Assembly: GCF_015062935.1 (NCBI RefSeq)
Contig: NZ_SUTM01000007.1
Coordinates: forward strand, 1 to 64,000
Direction: 5' to 3'
Length of the DNA: 64,000 bases
Origin: Methanobrevibacter sp.
GTDB lineage: Archaea > Methanobacteriota > Methanobacteria > Methanobacteriales > Methanobacteriaceae
Below are positions 56,006-64,000 of the stretch, one piece after another. The notes beneath the pieces were generated by a model. The model did not search any database and was not told where the DNA came from. It saw only the letters and a program-made list of their open reading frames with translations. Both the position numbers and the translations under genes were made by a program. Each line of letters starts with the position of its first letter. Within the stretch, counting starts at the first letter, position 1.

Positions 56006-56650
56006 ATGATTAAAATAGCTTATTGTGATGTTAGCAATTTAAATTTGCATGAGGCATATGAACTTTTACCTCCAAACAGAAAACATAAATTTGACAGTTT
56101 TAGGTTTGATAAAGACAAAAAGCTTAGTGCAGGTGCATATTTATTATTGGATAAGTTGCTGAAAGAAAAAAATGTAACCGATCCAATCTTCAAAGTCCAG
56201 GAATACGGAAAGGCATACATATCAAACTTTGAAGATGTCTATTTTAATTTAAGTCACTCCGGCAGGATAGTTTCCTGTGCAATATCAGACAGGGAAGTTG
56301 GGATTGACGTTGAATATAATGACCCTGAAATTGATTTGGATATAGCTAAAAACTACTTCTACAATAGCGAATACAAAAGCATAATGAATTCAAAAACCCC
56401 TTCAGATGAATTTTTCAATTATTGGGTTTTAAAGGAAAGCTACATGAAATACACCGGACTGGGATTTCAGCTGGACCTGGATAGCTTTGAGATAATTATC
56501 GGCGATGAGATTAGACTTAAAGATGATGAAAACAATCTCAAATTTAGTCTATTCGATGTTGATAATTACAAATTAGCCGTTTGCTCAAAATATAATGTCA
56601 ATCAGTATTTCGAATACAGTCCTGAAGAATTAGTCAATCAAAAAAGATGA
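56006..56650 (+). CDS. Sfp-type 4'-phosphopantetheinyl transferase
   Basis: The enzyme moves phosphopantetheine from CoA to the carrier Ser residues of the NRPS. The 214-aa protein has FNLSHSG, REVGIDVEY (Mg-binding Asp and Glu) and NYWVLKESYMKYTGLG (the Glu and Lys of the second motif). Archaea do not need it for fatty acid synthesis, so its presence supports a working NRPS 6 kb away. The ATG at 56006 is preferred; a TTG lies six bases before it. Confidence 0.93.
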   Translation: MIKIAYCDVSNLNLHEAYELLPPNRKHKFDSFRFDKDKKLSAGAYLLLDKLLKEKNVTDPIFKVQEYGKAYISNFEDVYFNLSHSGRIVSCAISDREVGIDVEYNDPEIDLDIAKNYFYNSEYKSIMNSKTPSDEFFNYWVLKESYMKYTGLGFQLDLDSFEIIIGDEIRLKDDENNLKFSLFDVDNYKLAVCSKYNVNQYFEYSPEELVNQKR

Positions 56651-56735
56651 TTTTTGAATGTAAACTATTTTTTACTAAAACATGACTGACAGTTACATTA
56701 ACACTGAGATATCTGCTTGACCCATATCTTCAAAT

Positions 56736-57158
56736 CTAATTTGAATCGTTTATGGCCTGGCGGACTTTATCCACTGCAATCTGTTTTTTAGCAGGAAAAG
56801 CTGCAATTTTTACTTTAAGATGAACTGAATCGCCTTTATCAAGAATTGTCCATTTTTCATCAAGAGCGTCCTGTTTGTCAAACCTTAAAAACCAGTTACC
56901 TTTTTCATCCATCTTGCGCTCTAAATCATCATTTAATTTATCCAAATCTGTCCACTCTAAAAGTGTGTTAAAAAAAGTCTTTGTGTATCTCTTTTTGGAT
57001 ACTACACCTGATAAAATTATAATCTTATCTTCAAGTAATCCCTCAGCCTCTTCAGCTTCGATTTCGGCTTCAGGAAGAATATTTAAAATAGCTTGTGAAA
57101 TTTCATCAACACTTTCATCTTCATAAACGAAAGCTCTAAATTTAATATTATGAATCAT
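56736..57158 (-). CDS. COG1325-type RNA-binding (exosome-associated) protein
   Basis: From the ATG at 57158 the 140-aa protein starts MIHNIKFRAFVYEDESVDEI and matches the archaeal COG1325 family, small RNA-binding proteins predicted to work with the exosome. It follows rpl15e by about 30 bases on the same strand, the usual archaeal order. A longer frame to 57260 overlaps rpl15e and is unlikely. A fragment of a second copy lies at 55833. Confidence 0.82.
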   Translation of the reverse strand: MIHNIKFRAFVYEDESVDEISQAILNILPEAEIEAEEAEGLLEDKIIILSGVVSKKRYTKTFFNTLLEWTDLDKLNDDLERKMDEKGNWFLRFDKQDALDEKWTILDKGDSVHLKVKIAAFPAKKQIAVDKVRQAINDSN

Positions 57159-57186
57159 TTTAATCAAAAAAAGGAATGAAGAAAAA

Positions 57187-57744
57187 TTAGATTTTTCTTC
57201 TTCTAGCTTGTTCTGAGCCTTTTCCTTTAGATTTGATTCCACGTCCTTTGTTACCAGCACTAGTTAAGCCTCTGAGAGCTCTGTTAGTGTGTTTTTTGGA
57301 GCAAATCCAATTGATTTTTTTATCGTTAATGATAGAAGGACTTTGTGGATCTACTAAAATTACTTCGTAATATTTATGTTTTCCTGTAGACCATACCCAG
57401 TAAGAGTTTAATACTTCCATGTTAGGGTATTTTTTAGCTACACGTTCTTCAGCAATTCTTTGAATTGATTTAGCTTGGGTAATTTTGTTTACACCCATTC
57501 TTTTAGGTTTACGACCATTGAAATGACGGGTTTTCCTTCTTCCACCACGTCTTACTCTGGCTCTTACTACAACGAAACCTTTTTTAGCTCTGTAACCTAA
57601 ACTTCTAGCTCTGTCGAGTCTGGTAGGTCTGTCAATTCTTTGAACTGCTCCTTGTTTATTCCATTTAGGAGCTCTTTGCCACATGAGTTCACGTACGTAG
57701 GACTCATCTGGGTTTTTCCATGCGTCTCTAATATATTTATACAT
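57187..57744 (-). CDS. rpl15e: 50S ribosomal protein L15e
   Basis: The 185-aa basic protein is full length: [20 protein letters not shown], then [30 protein letters not shown] and a C-terminus with [18 protein letters not shown]. It is found only in archaea and eukaryotes. A TTTTATAAATA box lies about 110 bases upstream and AGGTG before the ATG. It is the first gene of a two-gene unit with the COG1325 protein. Confidence 0.97.
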   Translation of the reverse strand: MYKYIRDAWKNPDESYVRELMWQRAPKWNKQGAVQRIDRPTRLDRARSLGYRAKKGFVVVRARVRRGGRRKTRHFNGRKPKRMGVNKITQAKSIQRIAEERVAKKYPNMEVLNSYWVWSTGKHKYYEVILVDPQSPSIINDKKINWICSKKHTNRALRGLTSAGNKGRGIKSKGKGSEQARRRKI

Positions 57745-57991
57745 AATAACACCTTTTGTTCAGCCACGAAGGCCACATCCATATGGGAACTTATCCCAAA
57801 AAAAGTATTTTTAGACTGTTAAAAAATAACAGTAATCAAATATTTGTTTTATGTATTTATAAAAGTATCGATATTTGAGGCATTATTGAAGGAAATCTGA
57901 TTTTCAAACTCGAATAAGTTTTCAACAGAAGTTATGGAAATTGTAACTTCACGGACTTTAGAGCATTGCAGCAAATAACAAATCAAATCAC

Positions 57992-60900
57992 TCATCTAAT
58001 GGTTATCCTGATTTTTTTAATTACTGAATTGTAGTTTGAACTTCCGGAATATTTTACGACAGCTATGTATTTGCCTTTCTTATTTAATTTGGTAATTTTA
58101 AAGGTGGCTTTGCCTTTGGAATTGGTTGTTGCCTTATATGTTTTACCTTTAACTTTAATAGAGACTTTTACCTTTTTCATCACTTTATTCTTATTATTTT
58201 TCAAAAGAACAGTGTATTTTTTAATTTTGGTTTTGACTTTAAAAGACTTGTTTTTTGCAGTGAATTTTGGTGTTGCCTTTTTAACAATGATTTTAACCGT
58301 TTTGAAAGCAGACTGATAATTGGAATCACCTGCAAAGCTGATTTTTGCACTATACTGTTTAGCAGGTAATCCTATGGACAATCTGATTTGGCCTTTTGCA
58401 TCTGTTGATTTGTTGTAAATTTTATTGTTTAAATTAATAATGACATTACGGGAGGCCAAAATGTTGCCTCCAATATCCTTAAGAGTTGCGACTAAATTGG
58501 CGTTATTTCCATAAACAACATTAATATTGCCTGCAGTCAGAAACGGTTCAGCCCTATCCACAATTATATCGGCAACAGCATATGATGATAGATAAGCATT
58601 ATCTCCCTCAAACATCATTTCCGCAGTGTAATTGCCTACAGGCAAGTCAATTTCTAATGTAGCCTGACCATATTCATCTGTAGTTACAGTATAGTTAAAT
58701 CCGAATAGATTAATTAAAATATTTTTCCCATTTAAAGGATTGCCGCTGATGTCCTTTAAAGTCATAGTGAGATTTTCACCGGAATTATAAAAAGTGGTTA
58801 GATTACTGACGGCAATATCTGTTTTGGCACCTACATTAACTACAAAAGTATTGGAATAAACTTCATCTGTCAATTCTTCATCAGTGTATTTAAGTGAAAT
58901 ACTGTGATAACCTGCAGGTAAATCTGATAATGTCTTTGTAAATTCCCCGTTTTCAACCATATACTGACCATAATCGTTTCCATCAATAGAAATATGCAGG
59001 AATCCAGATGAATTTTTAAGACCATTGAATGAAATATTCAAATCTGATCCGGTTTCTGTCTCTTTAGGAATATCAGCAGAGATATTGGGTGAGTTTTCTA
59101 TAATCCGAATCTCCTGAATCAAATGGTATTCCCCTCCGGTACAGTTAAAATCAAGATAAACTCTGTTCAAACCAACATTGGCAGTTGACATTACAATTGA
59201 TGAATATCCATTTGTTAACAAACTTGAAGCCAGCAGCTTTCCTTTTATGCCCTCATTAAAATCATAAATATTGAAAACACCATTTACCCATTTGTTTGTA
59301 TGAATTGTTATTGTGAATTTTTCGCCAACACTTGCAAAAGCCGGAGCAGTGAGTGTTGTTGAAGACAAGTTGCCCAATAGCTCCTGTTCATCATGTCCGA
59401 AGATTTTATTATCCCTTCGAACCTGTGAGCCTGCCCAGACAAAGACTTGCCCGAAATTATTTTCAAAAGCATCATCCATTGAATCTTTTATCAATTCCCA
59501 GTATTTGTCAGCATCGCCAGGATTCTGGACAAAACCTCCGAAATAATGCAGACTATTTTCATCGAATCCCAAATCCTGACCTATTGAGTATGATTCATTA
59601 TGGTGAGAATTTTCAAAGATAACCCAGTCATAATCTTCAATCTGAAGAACATCCAGTTTGTCTGGAGAATAAGCGTCTTTAATATAATTGGCATCCCTCA
59701 TCATTGGTGGAACCCTGTCGGTGTCAACAACACTTGGAGTGAAGAATAATGCCATATACAATCCGTCATCATACTTATCCCCTTTTACAACTTCACGAAG
59801 AGCATCGCTATAGCTGACCAGCTGCTGGTTCAGCCAGGAAATTACATCCTCATCGTATTCACTGTTCCATACATTATCATATACTGGCAGGTCACTACCC
59901 TGTTCAGACAGATATCTGTCTTTAGTGGAATTGTCATAAAAACAAGGGGATTGATTTGACAAACTGCTTTCAGTCCACCACCACCAGGTTTCGCCCATCT
60001 GTAAAATAGGCTTAAGACCATTTTGTGAAACTATATCCAAACAGGATTCACATACATTCTGCATATATAAGACAAATTCTTCATTGCATGGGCTGCAAAT
60101 AAATGTAGACGGTTCCCAGCCTGTCATTGCAAAATTACCATTGGAATCCATTTGCCTCCAGCTTTGAGGGCATTGGAGATTTTCCATTGAAACGCTGATA
60201 ATCAGATTGGTTACGCCATTGTTTTTCACCTCACGTGAATAGCAATCCAGCCATGATTTGAATGCAGTATTCAAAGGCACATCTTTATTCAAAATCATTT
60301 TTTCAGTTCTGTTATGGGTAAATGCCATATCATCAATTACATCACATGCAACACCGCTTTTCTCATAGAAATATGAAGCTCCGATGTATAGGTCAACCCA
60401 ATCAGCATATCCCAATTTTCTCATTTCCTTAGATATCCTGAGCGGATTTAAATTACAGATATCATCATACCCCTCACAAAGCCTGTATTGATGAGATTCC
60501 AATGGGAACTGTTCATAGCAAATTTCCCCGTTGGCAACAGTGATATTGTAAATTTCGCATTTGAAATCTGAATTTTCAATAATTGTATGTTGGGCGTTGT
60601 TTTCAACAAAATTATCAGGCAATATCATGAGCATGACATATTTCAAGTCAGTTACGTTGAGTTTTGTTTTTTGTCCGACTGTTACCGGCTGTCCGTCTTT
60701 ATCAGAAAAGAAACTGCCAGGAAGTAATGTGATGTTATTGAAATCCAGTGTTAAATGATTGTTCTCGATGAACTGGTTCATTGGAATGTAGTAGGTTTCA
60801 CCGCTGTTTGCTTGAATAATAATGTTTATAGCATCATTTGAGAAATCCATGCACCCTTCCATTTCATAATCAAATTCCAGTATTACATCTGAATAATCAC

Positions 60901-61291
60901 TTTTAGTTCCGTAGCTAATATATGGATGCTGAATAGGATCCTGTGAATTCCAGTATAATCCCACCATATCATTCTGAGTTCTAAAAGTGCCTGTTACAGT
61001 TAAATCAGACAGTGTTTTGCTGGTAACTGCCGCACTTGATTCAAAATTATGATTGACAGACCAGCAATCCCCTCTGAATAAATAATATCTGTTATCATAG
61101 GTACAATCTTTATAATTTTCATCGGGTGTGCCGTTTTCAGGTATGGACATATCCTGACTGTCCAAAATTTCAGAGGAATTATCCATATTTATTCCAGAAT
61201 CATTTTGAGTCATGTTATCCTCCGCATTAACAGCACCAATTGAAAGGAAAGTTATTAAGACAATAACCATTAAAAATTTATTAAATTTCAA
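57992..61291 (-). CDS. adhesin-like surface protein, 1,099 aa
   Basis: A signal peptide (MKFNKFLMVIVLITFLSIGAVNA) is followed by a Cys-rich N-terminal domain (to about 260), a region that looks like a TIM-barrel glycoside-hydrolase fold (about 280-670; LKPILQMGETWWWWTESS, LQIEDYDWV and FVWAGSQ), then several Ig-like repeats (about 680-1000; GKNILINLFGFNYTV with TDEYGQATLEI), and a basic C-terminal repeat (KVKVSIKVKGKTYKATTNSK) of the type Methanobrevibacter adhesins use to hold the wall. It may bind or process a surface sugar. The gene stands alone. Confidence 0.75.
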   Translation of the reverse strand: MKFNKFLMVIVLITFLSIGAVNAEDNMTQNDSGINMDNSSEILDSQDMSIPENGTPDENYKDCTYDNRYYLFRGDCWSVNHNFESSAAVTSKTLSDLTVTGTFRTQNDMVGLYWNSQDPIQHPYISYGTKSDYSDVILEFDYEMEGCMDFSNDAINIIIQANSGETYYIPMNQFIENNHLTLDFNNITLLPGSFFSDKDGQPVTVGQKTKLNVTDLKYVMLMILPDNFVENNAQHTIIENSDFKCEIYNITVANGEICYEQFPLESHQYRLCEGYDDICNLNPLRISKEMRKLGYADWVDLYIGASYFYEKSGVACDVIDDMAFTHNRTEKMILNKDVPLNTAFKSWLDCYSREVKNNGVTNLIISVSMENLQCPQSWRQMDSNGNFAMTGWEPSTFICSPCNEEFVLYMQNVCESCLDIVSQNGLKPILQMGETWWWWTESSLSNQSPCFYDNSTKDRYLSEQGSDLPVYDNVWNSEYDEDVISWLNQQLVSYSDALREVVKGDKYDDGLYMALFFTPSVVDTDRVPPMMRDANYIKDAYSPDKLDVLQIEDYDWVIFENSHHNESYSIGQDLGFDENSLHYFGGFVQNPGDADKYWELIKDSMDDAFENNFGQVFVWAGSQVRRDNKIFGHDEQELLGNLSSTTLTAPAFASVGEKFTITIHTNKWVNGVFNIYDFNEGIKGKLLASSLLTNGYSSIVMSTANVGLNRVYLDFNCTGGEYHLIQEIRIIENSPNISADIPKETETGSDLNISFNGLKNSSGFLHISIDGNDYGQYMVENGEFTKTLSDLPAGYHSISLKYTDEELTDEVYSNTFVVNVGAKTDIAVSNLTTFYNSGENLTMTLKDISGNPLNGKNILINLFGFNYTVTTDEYGQATLEIDLPVGNYTAEMMFEGDNAYLSSYAVADIIVDRAEPFLTAGNINVVYGNNANLVATLKDIGGNILASRNVIINLNNKIYNKSTDAKGQIRLSIGLPAKQYSAKISFAGDSNYQSAFKTVKIIVKKATPKFTAKNKSFKVKTKIKKYTVLLKNNKNKVMKKVKVSIKVKGKTYKATTNSKGKATFKITKLNKKGKYIAVVKYSGSSNYNSVIKKIRITIR

Positions 61292-61613
61292 ATAAACTCA
61301 ACACCTACAGTATATGTTAATATTATTTATTTCAATATTGAATTAATTAATTTAACTAAATGTTTTTGAATTAAAAATTAACATAAATTTGCCAACATCT
61401 TGTTTAATTAATTTTAAAGTTTTATTTTAAATAATTAAATTCAATTAGAAGAATAGAAATTCAATATCTCCAAATTAATTATAATATACAAATTTGAAGT
61501 TGGAAAATCTTTGCGATAATCTGACAACAGCAATCTCCAGCAGTTCCAAACTGCAATTATTATGAAAATCTTTTATATTACATCAAATATAATTTTCTTT
61601 GAGAGTGTAAAAT
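61292..61613. other. 322-bp divergent intergenic region
   Basis: AT-rich DNA with promoters for the leftward adhesin and the rightward DUF3795 gene. I see no RNA or repeat. Confidence 0.4.
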
Positions 61614-62024
61614 ATGAAAATGCCAGATGAAATTGATTCAAAATTGCTTGCACCATGTGGGATTAACTGCATAAGCTGTGAAAAATATCAAAATCCCTGT
61701 GCAGGTTGCTTAATTAGCGATGATGGGAAAAACAAAGCCAGTCTTAAATGTAAAATCAAAACATGCTTTGACAGTAAGAATTTCAGTTATTGCGGACGTT
61801 GCAGTGAGTTTCCATGTCCACTTATGAAAAAGCATTCAAAAAAATATGTCAAAAGGCATGATTTGAACACGTTAGACAGTGCCAAAAGAATCAAAACAAC
61901 AGGAATCGGCCGTATGATGTCTCATGATAAAGAAAGGTGGACATGTCCCGAATGTGGAGGAGTTGTGAAATTCCAGACAAAAGCCTGCAGCGAGTGCGGA
62001 TTTAAAGTTGATTTAAATAAATAG
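61614..62024 (+). CDS. DUF3795 zinc-binding protein, 136 aa
   Basis: The N-terminal two thirds fit DUF3795: LLAPCGINCISCEKY, CAGC, then CKIKTCFDSKNFSYCGRCSEFPC. A zinc ribbon is added at the end (CPECGG and CSECGF). The family has no proven function. ATG codons at 61614 and 61620 are both possible. Confidence 0.8.
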   Translation: MKMPDEIDSKLLAPCGINCISCEKYQNPCAGCLISDDGKNKASLKCKIKTCFDSKNFSYCGRCSEFPCPLMKKHSKKYVKRHDLNTLDSAKRIKTTGIGRMMSHDKERWTCPECGGVVKFQTKACSECGFKVDLNK

Positions 62025-62160
62025 GTGATTAATAATTTTTACATTCAAGAGAATAATTATCAAATTAATAACAGTTAACTTCAATATATGATATTAAATT
62101 AAAAAAAATTAAAAAAAAATAATTGAAGATATATATGCAAATCAAAGAAAATTAAAAAGT

Positions 62161-62730
62161 TCAATCTTCAATCAATTCATAATATGAACCTTCGGCACAA
62201 GACCTGCATATAGGTTTTCCACCGATTAATTTATGTTTACCATCGGATACTTTTTCACCACAAACAGAACAAAATACTTTAGTATATGGTTTGCCTGGCA
62301 AATCCCCTTTAGACAATTCAATTTTAACGTTTTGAACATTGAATAAATCTTCAGGAGGAGTGCATCTAAAACGGGCAATCATTTCTTCTTTTGTTTCCTT
62401 AAATTTAAACTTATTATTTGCATCGGCATCAGTTATTCTTAAAGCTTCTCCACTTTCCATATTGTAAAATGTTGCTGCGAATTTTCCATAATACATCTGT
62501 TTTAAAGTCCTTTTGCCCATTGAACAACCGGTAACTGACTGAACAGCATCAGACATGCATCTATCAATTTCAAGAAAAATGATCAAATTTTTATGCCTTT
62601 CATTTAATTGCAGCCCAAGAAGTTCAAGACCATACATTGCAAGTTTTGTCCCAATTGCAATGCCTCCACAAAGATGACCGTGAAAATCCACTGCTTTTGC
62701 AAGTTGTTCATCATAATCTTTTTGATTCAT
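62161..62730 (-). CDS. FmdE-family protein with zinc ribbon
   Basis: The 189-aa protein has the FmdE domain: FHGHLCGGIAIGTKLAMYGLELL, then DRCMSDAVQSVTGCSMGKRTL and a C-terminal ribbon with CSVCGEKV and CRSCAEGSYY. FmdE copurifies with formylmethanofuran dehydrogenase but is not part of its catalytic core; stand-alone members may handle molybdenum or tungsten or other metals. It is not beside fwd/fmd genes here, so the exact role is open. ATG at 62730 after a GATAAT-type region; no strong ribosome site. Confidence 0.88.
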   Translation of the reverse strand: MNQKDYDEQLAKAVDFHGHLCGGIAIGTKLAMYGLELLGLQLNERHKNLIIFLEIDRCMSDAVQSVTGCSMGKRTLKQMYYGKFAATFYNMESGEALRITDADANNKFKFKETKEEMIARFRCTPPEDLFNVQNVKIELSKGDLPGKPYTKVFCSVCGEKVSDGKHKLIGGKPICRSCAEGSYYELIED

Positions 62731-62771
62731 ATTATCATATTTATTTTTAATGATTATATAAAATTGCTAAA

Positions 62772-63203
62772 TTATTTGCTTAATTCAATTTTTTTATTTA
62801 AATCATGCGCCATCAGATAATAGTAAACATAAAAACCGCACCAGAAAACGGCTCCGAATACAAGAGCAATTGCAATCCAGGTTATAATCGGACCGATTCC
62901 AAATTCAATCGGCATCCATTTAAGATATATCGCTATCAAAAACAGCACAGTCATTCCGATTCCCATCTGAAAGAGTATCTGGAATGGCAGTGCAATGTCT
63001 TCCCTTTCATAAATAAAGCCTGTCAGGGAAAATGCCCATCCCGCAACAATGCATCCCAAAAATAAATTAATAATGTCTACGCCTGAAAAACTGATATTTT
63101 GAGGACCTGCCTGAAGTGAAATCAGGACGGCAACCAGCAAACCTATAAAACAACCGACGAAAGCGCCTAATGCCAAACTTTCAATTATATCTGTAACCTT
63201 CAT
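62772..63203 (-). CDS. DUF3021-like membrane protein
   Basis: Four membrane segments in 143 residues, starting MKVTDIIESLALGAFVGCFIGLLV. It follows a LytTR regulator by 8 bases, an arrangement common for DUF3021 proteins, which are thought to restrain the LytTR partner at the membrane. Confidence 0.75.
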   Translation of the reverse strand: MKVTDIIESLALGAFVGCFIGLLVAVLISLQAGPQNISFSGVDIINLFLGCIVAGWAFSLTGFIYEREDIALPFQILFQMGIGMTVLFLIAIYLKWMPIEFGIGPIITWIAIALVFGAVFWCGFYVYYYLMAHDLNKKIELSK

Positions 63204-63211
63204 TTTAACAC

Positions 63212-63652
63212 CTATAAATCCAGAGCCCTTTTAAAATCAGGCAAATATTTTCTTGAGATATTGTCTTTAAGGCCATTCTTAAGCTCTATGAACATCATGC
63301 CCTTTAAAGAAGGAGCCACCCTTTGAATCTTTTTGAGATTGACAATGGTTGTCTTGGATATTCTTACAAAATCTCCGTTTAATGATTCTTCAACCTGATA
63401 GAGTGCCTTTTTAACCACATAAGAACTATCCTGAGTGTATACGTTAACCTGCTTATCCTCAACGCGAAACATGTATATGTCACCCAATTCAAGAAGGGCA
63501 ATGTCTGAACCTTTCTTGACTGCAATCATGCCGCTTGATTCCTCGCTTTCGAGAATAGCTATTGCTTTTGACACATTGCCTGTCAGTTCATTGGTATGAA
63601 TATCGGCATGCGGCTCTGTAATATCTCTTGAAACAAACAAATTCACTTTCAT
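63212..63652 (-). CDS. LytTR-family DNA-binding regulator
   Basis: The 146-aa protein has a short N-terminal part and a C-terminal LytTR domain: IALLELGDIYMFRVEDKQVNVYT, FVRISKTTIVNLKKIQRV and the end SRKYLPDFKRALDL. No receiver domain is present. It lies between a 2TM protein and a DUF3021 protein; the trio is a likely membrane-linked regulatory unit. Confidence 0.85.
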   Translation of the reverse strand: MKVNLFVSRDITEPHADIHTNELTGNVSKAIAILESEESSGMIAVKKGSDIALLELGDIYMFRVEDKQVNVYTQDSSYVVKKALYQVEESLNGDFVRISKTTIVNLKKIQRVAPSLKGMMFIELKNGLKDNISRKYLPDFKRALDL

Positions 63653-63655
63653 GAT

Positions 63656-63931
63656 TTAATTCCTTAATTTTTCCATCTCTTCGAGAATTTTACGTTCCCT
63701 GTAATCTTCACTGTCAAAATTGTCAATGAATACATAAGCTTTTAAAAAGTCGGAAATGACACCGATTCCCCAAAAGAATATCGGAAACATTACCCACCAG
63801 AAACTTGGGGAAAATAATCCGTTTATAATAACAAGTATTGCATTAACAATTATATATGCTTTTAAGTTCCTGTAGAATTTTATTTTCCTGTCAACACGTT
63901 CTTCAGCTCTTGACCTTAGACTATCATACAT
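63656..63931 (-). CDS. 2TM-domain protein, 91 aa
   Basis: A 2TM domain: RAEERVDRKIKFYRNLKAYIIVNAILVIIN, then FWWVMFPIFFWGIGVISDFLKAY. Such proteins often precede LytTR regulators. It ends four bases before the LytTR gene and is probably the first gene of the operon. Confidence 0.82.
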   Translation of the reverse strand: MYDSLRSRAEERVDRKIKFYRNLKAYIIVNAILVIINGLFSPSFWWVMFPIFFWGIGVISDFLKAYVFIDNFDSEDYRERKILEEMEKLRN

Positions 63932-63957
63932 ATTATCGTCCTCTTTAATCGATAATA
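63931..63957 (-). promoter_or_regulatory. inverted repeat before the 2TM-LytTR operon
   Basis: TATTATCG (63931-63938) and CGATAATA (63950-63957) form an 8-bp inverted repeat at the start of the leftward operon. A TTTAAATATG box follows upstream. It may be a regulator site. Confidence 0.5.
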
Positions 63958-64000
63958 TTAGTTGGTTAAATCATATTTAAATGGCTGGTTATCAACTTAA

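Overview
The window comes from a pseudomurein-walled methanogen, most likely a gut or rumen Methanobrevibacter. The DNA is very AT-rich. It encodes a pseudomurein endoisopeptidase, an F420-dependent NADP reductase, a FmdE-like protein, archaeal ribosomal protein L15e, an adhesin-like surface protein with the genus-typical basic C-terminus, and a scrap of heterodisulfide reductase hdrA. The assignment is from recognised families, not from a database search.

Region 1 (1 to about 34.5 kb) is a provirus-like island. Leftward genes encode a portal (28.1-29.4 kb), a protease/scaffold (27.1-28.0 kb), a fibre block of collagen-like and lectin-like proteins with two small holin-like proteins and a glycosyltransferase (15.3-24.0 kb), two tandem capsid paralogues with a decoration-like protein (2.0-4.4 kb) and a cell-wall lysin (0.4-1.2 kb). 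Six of these leftward genes share a promoter pattern. I see no terminase, tape-measure or integrase gene, so the provirus is incomplete, rearranged or continues to the left. Inside it lie several cargo blocks: a UPF1-like helicase with an Abi_C-like partner (5.6-8.1 kb); a restriction-modification cluster with Vsr, a DNA-glycosylase-like protein, a MutH/LlaMI-like nuclease and two cytosine methyltransferases (8.3-13.7 kb); an MCM N-terminal domain fused to an HNH nuclease in place of the ATPase (14.0-15.0 kb); an ArsR/DGC/Cys-rich/Fe-S cassette (24.3-26.2 kb); and a GC-rich, hairpin-dense segment that looks like a large structured RNA (26.5-27.1 kb).

At 29.7-34.5 kb a second helicase gene is split by a 3,087-bp insertion with a 4-bp TGAA duplication. 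The insertion ends in an IS1182-like element on one side only. It carries a transporter gene and the first codons of hdrA, which points to one-ended transposition of chromosomal DNA. Joining the flanks restores an open 572-codon gene.

Region 2 (34.5-40 kb) is chromosomal: a DUF1848 protein; an operon for 3-hydroxyacyl-CoA dehydrogenase, NpdG and a MarR regulator with two direct-repeat operators; and a DUF134/zinc-ribbon/ferredoxin operon behind a 20-bp palindrome.

Region 3 (40.4-56.7 kb) is a nonribosomal peptide locus. It holds a C-A-T-C-A-T-reductase synthetase of 2,605 residues, a MATE exporter fused to an RsbW-like kinase domain, a STAS antagonist, an MFS exporter and a Sfp-type phosphopantetheinyl transferase. 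A degraded IS, an acyltransferase fragment and two tRNA genes lie among them. The first adenylation domain lacks the usual substrate-binding Asp. A hairpin-bearing repeat occurs at 35.9, 40.1 and 52.4 kb with paired base changes in its stem.

Region 4 (56.7-64 kb) is housekeeping and surface functions: a COG1325 RNA-binding protein, L15e, a large adhesin-like protein, DUF3795, a FmdE-like protein and a 2TM-LytTR-DUF3021 operon.
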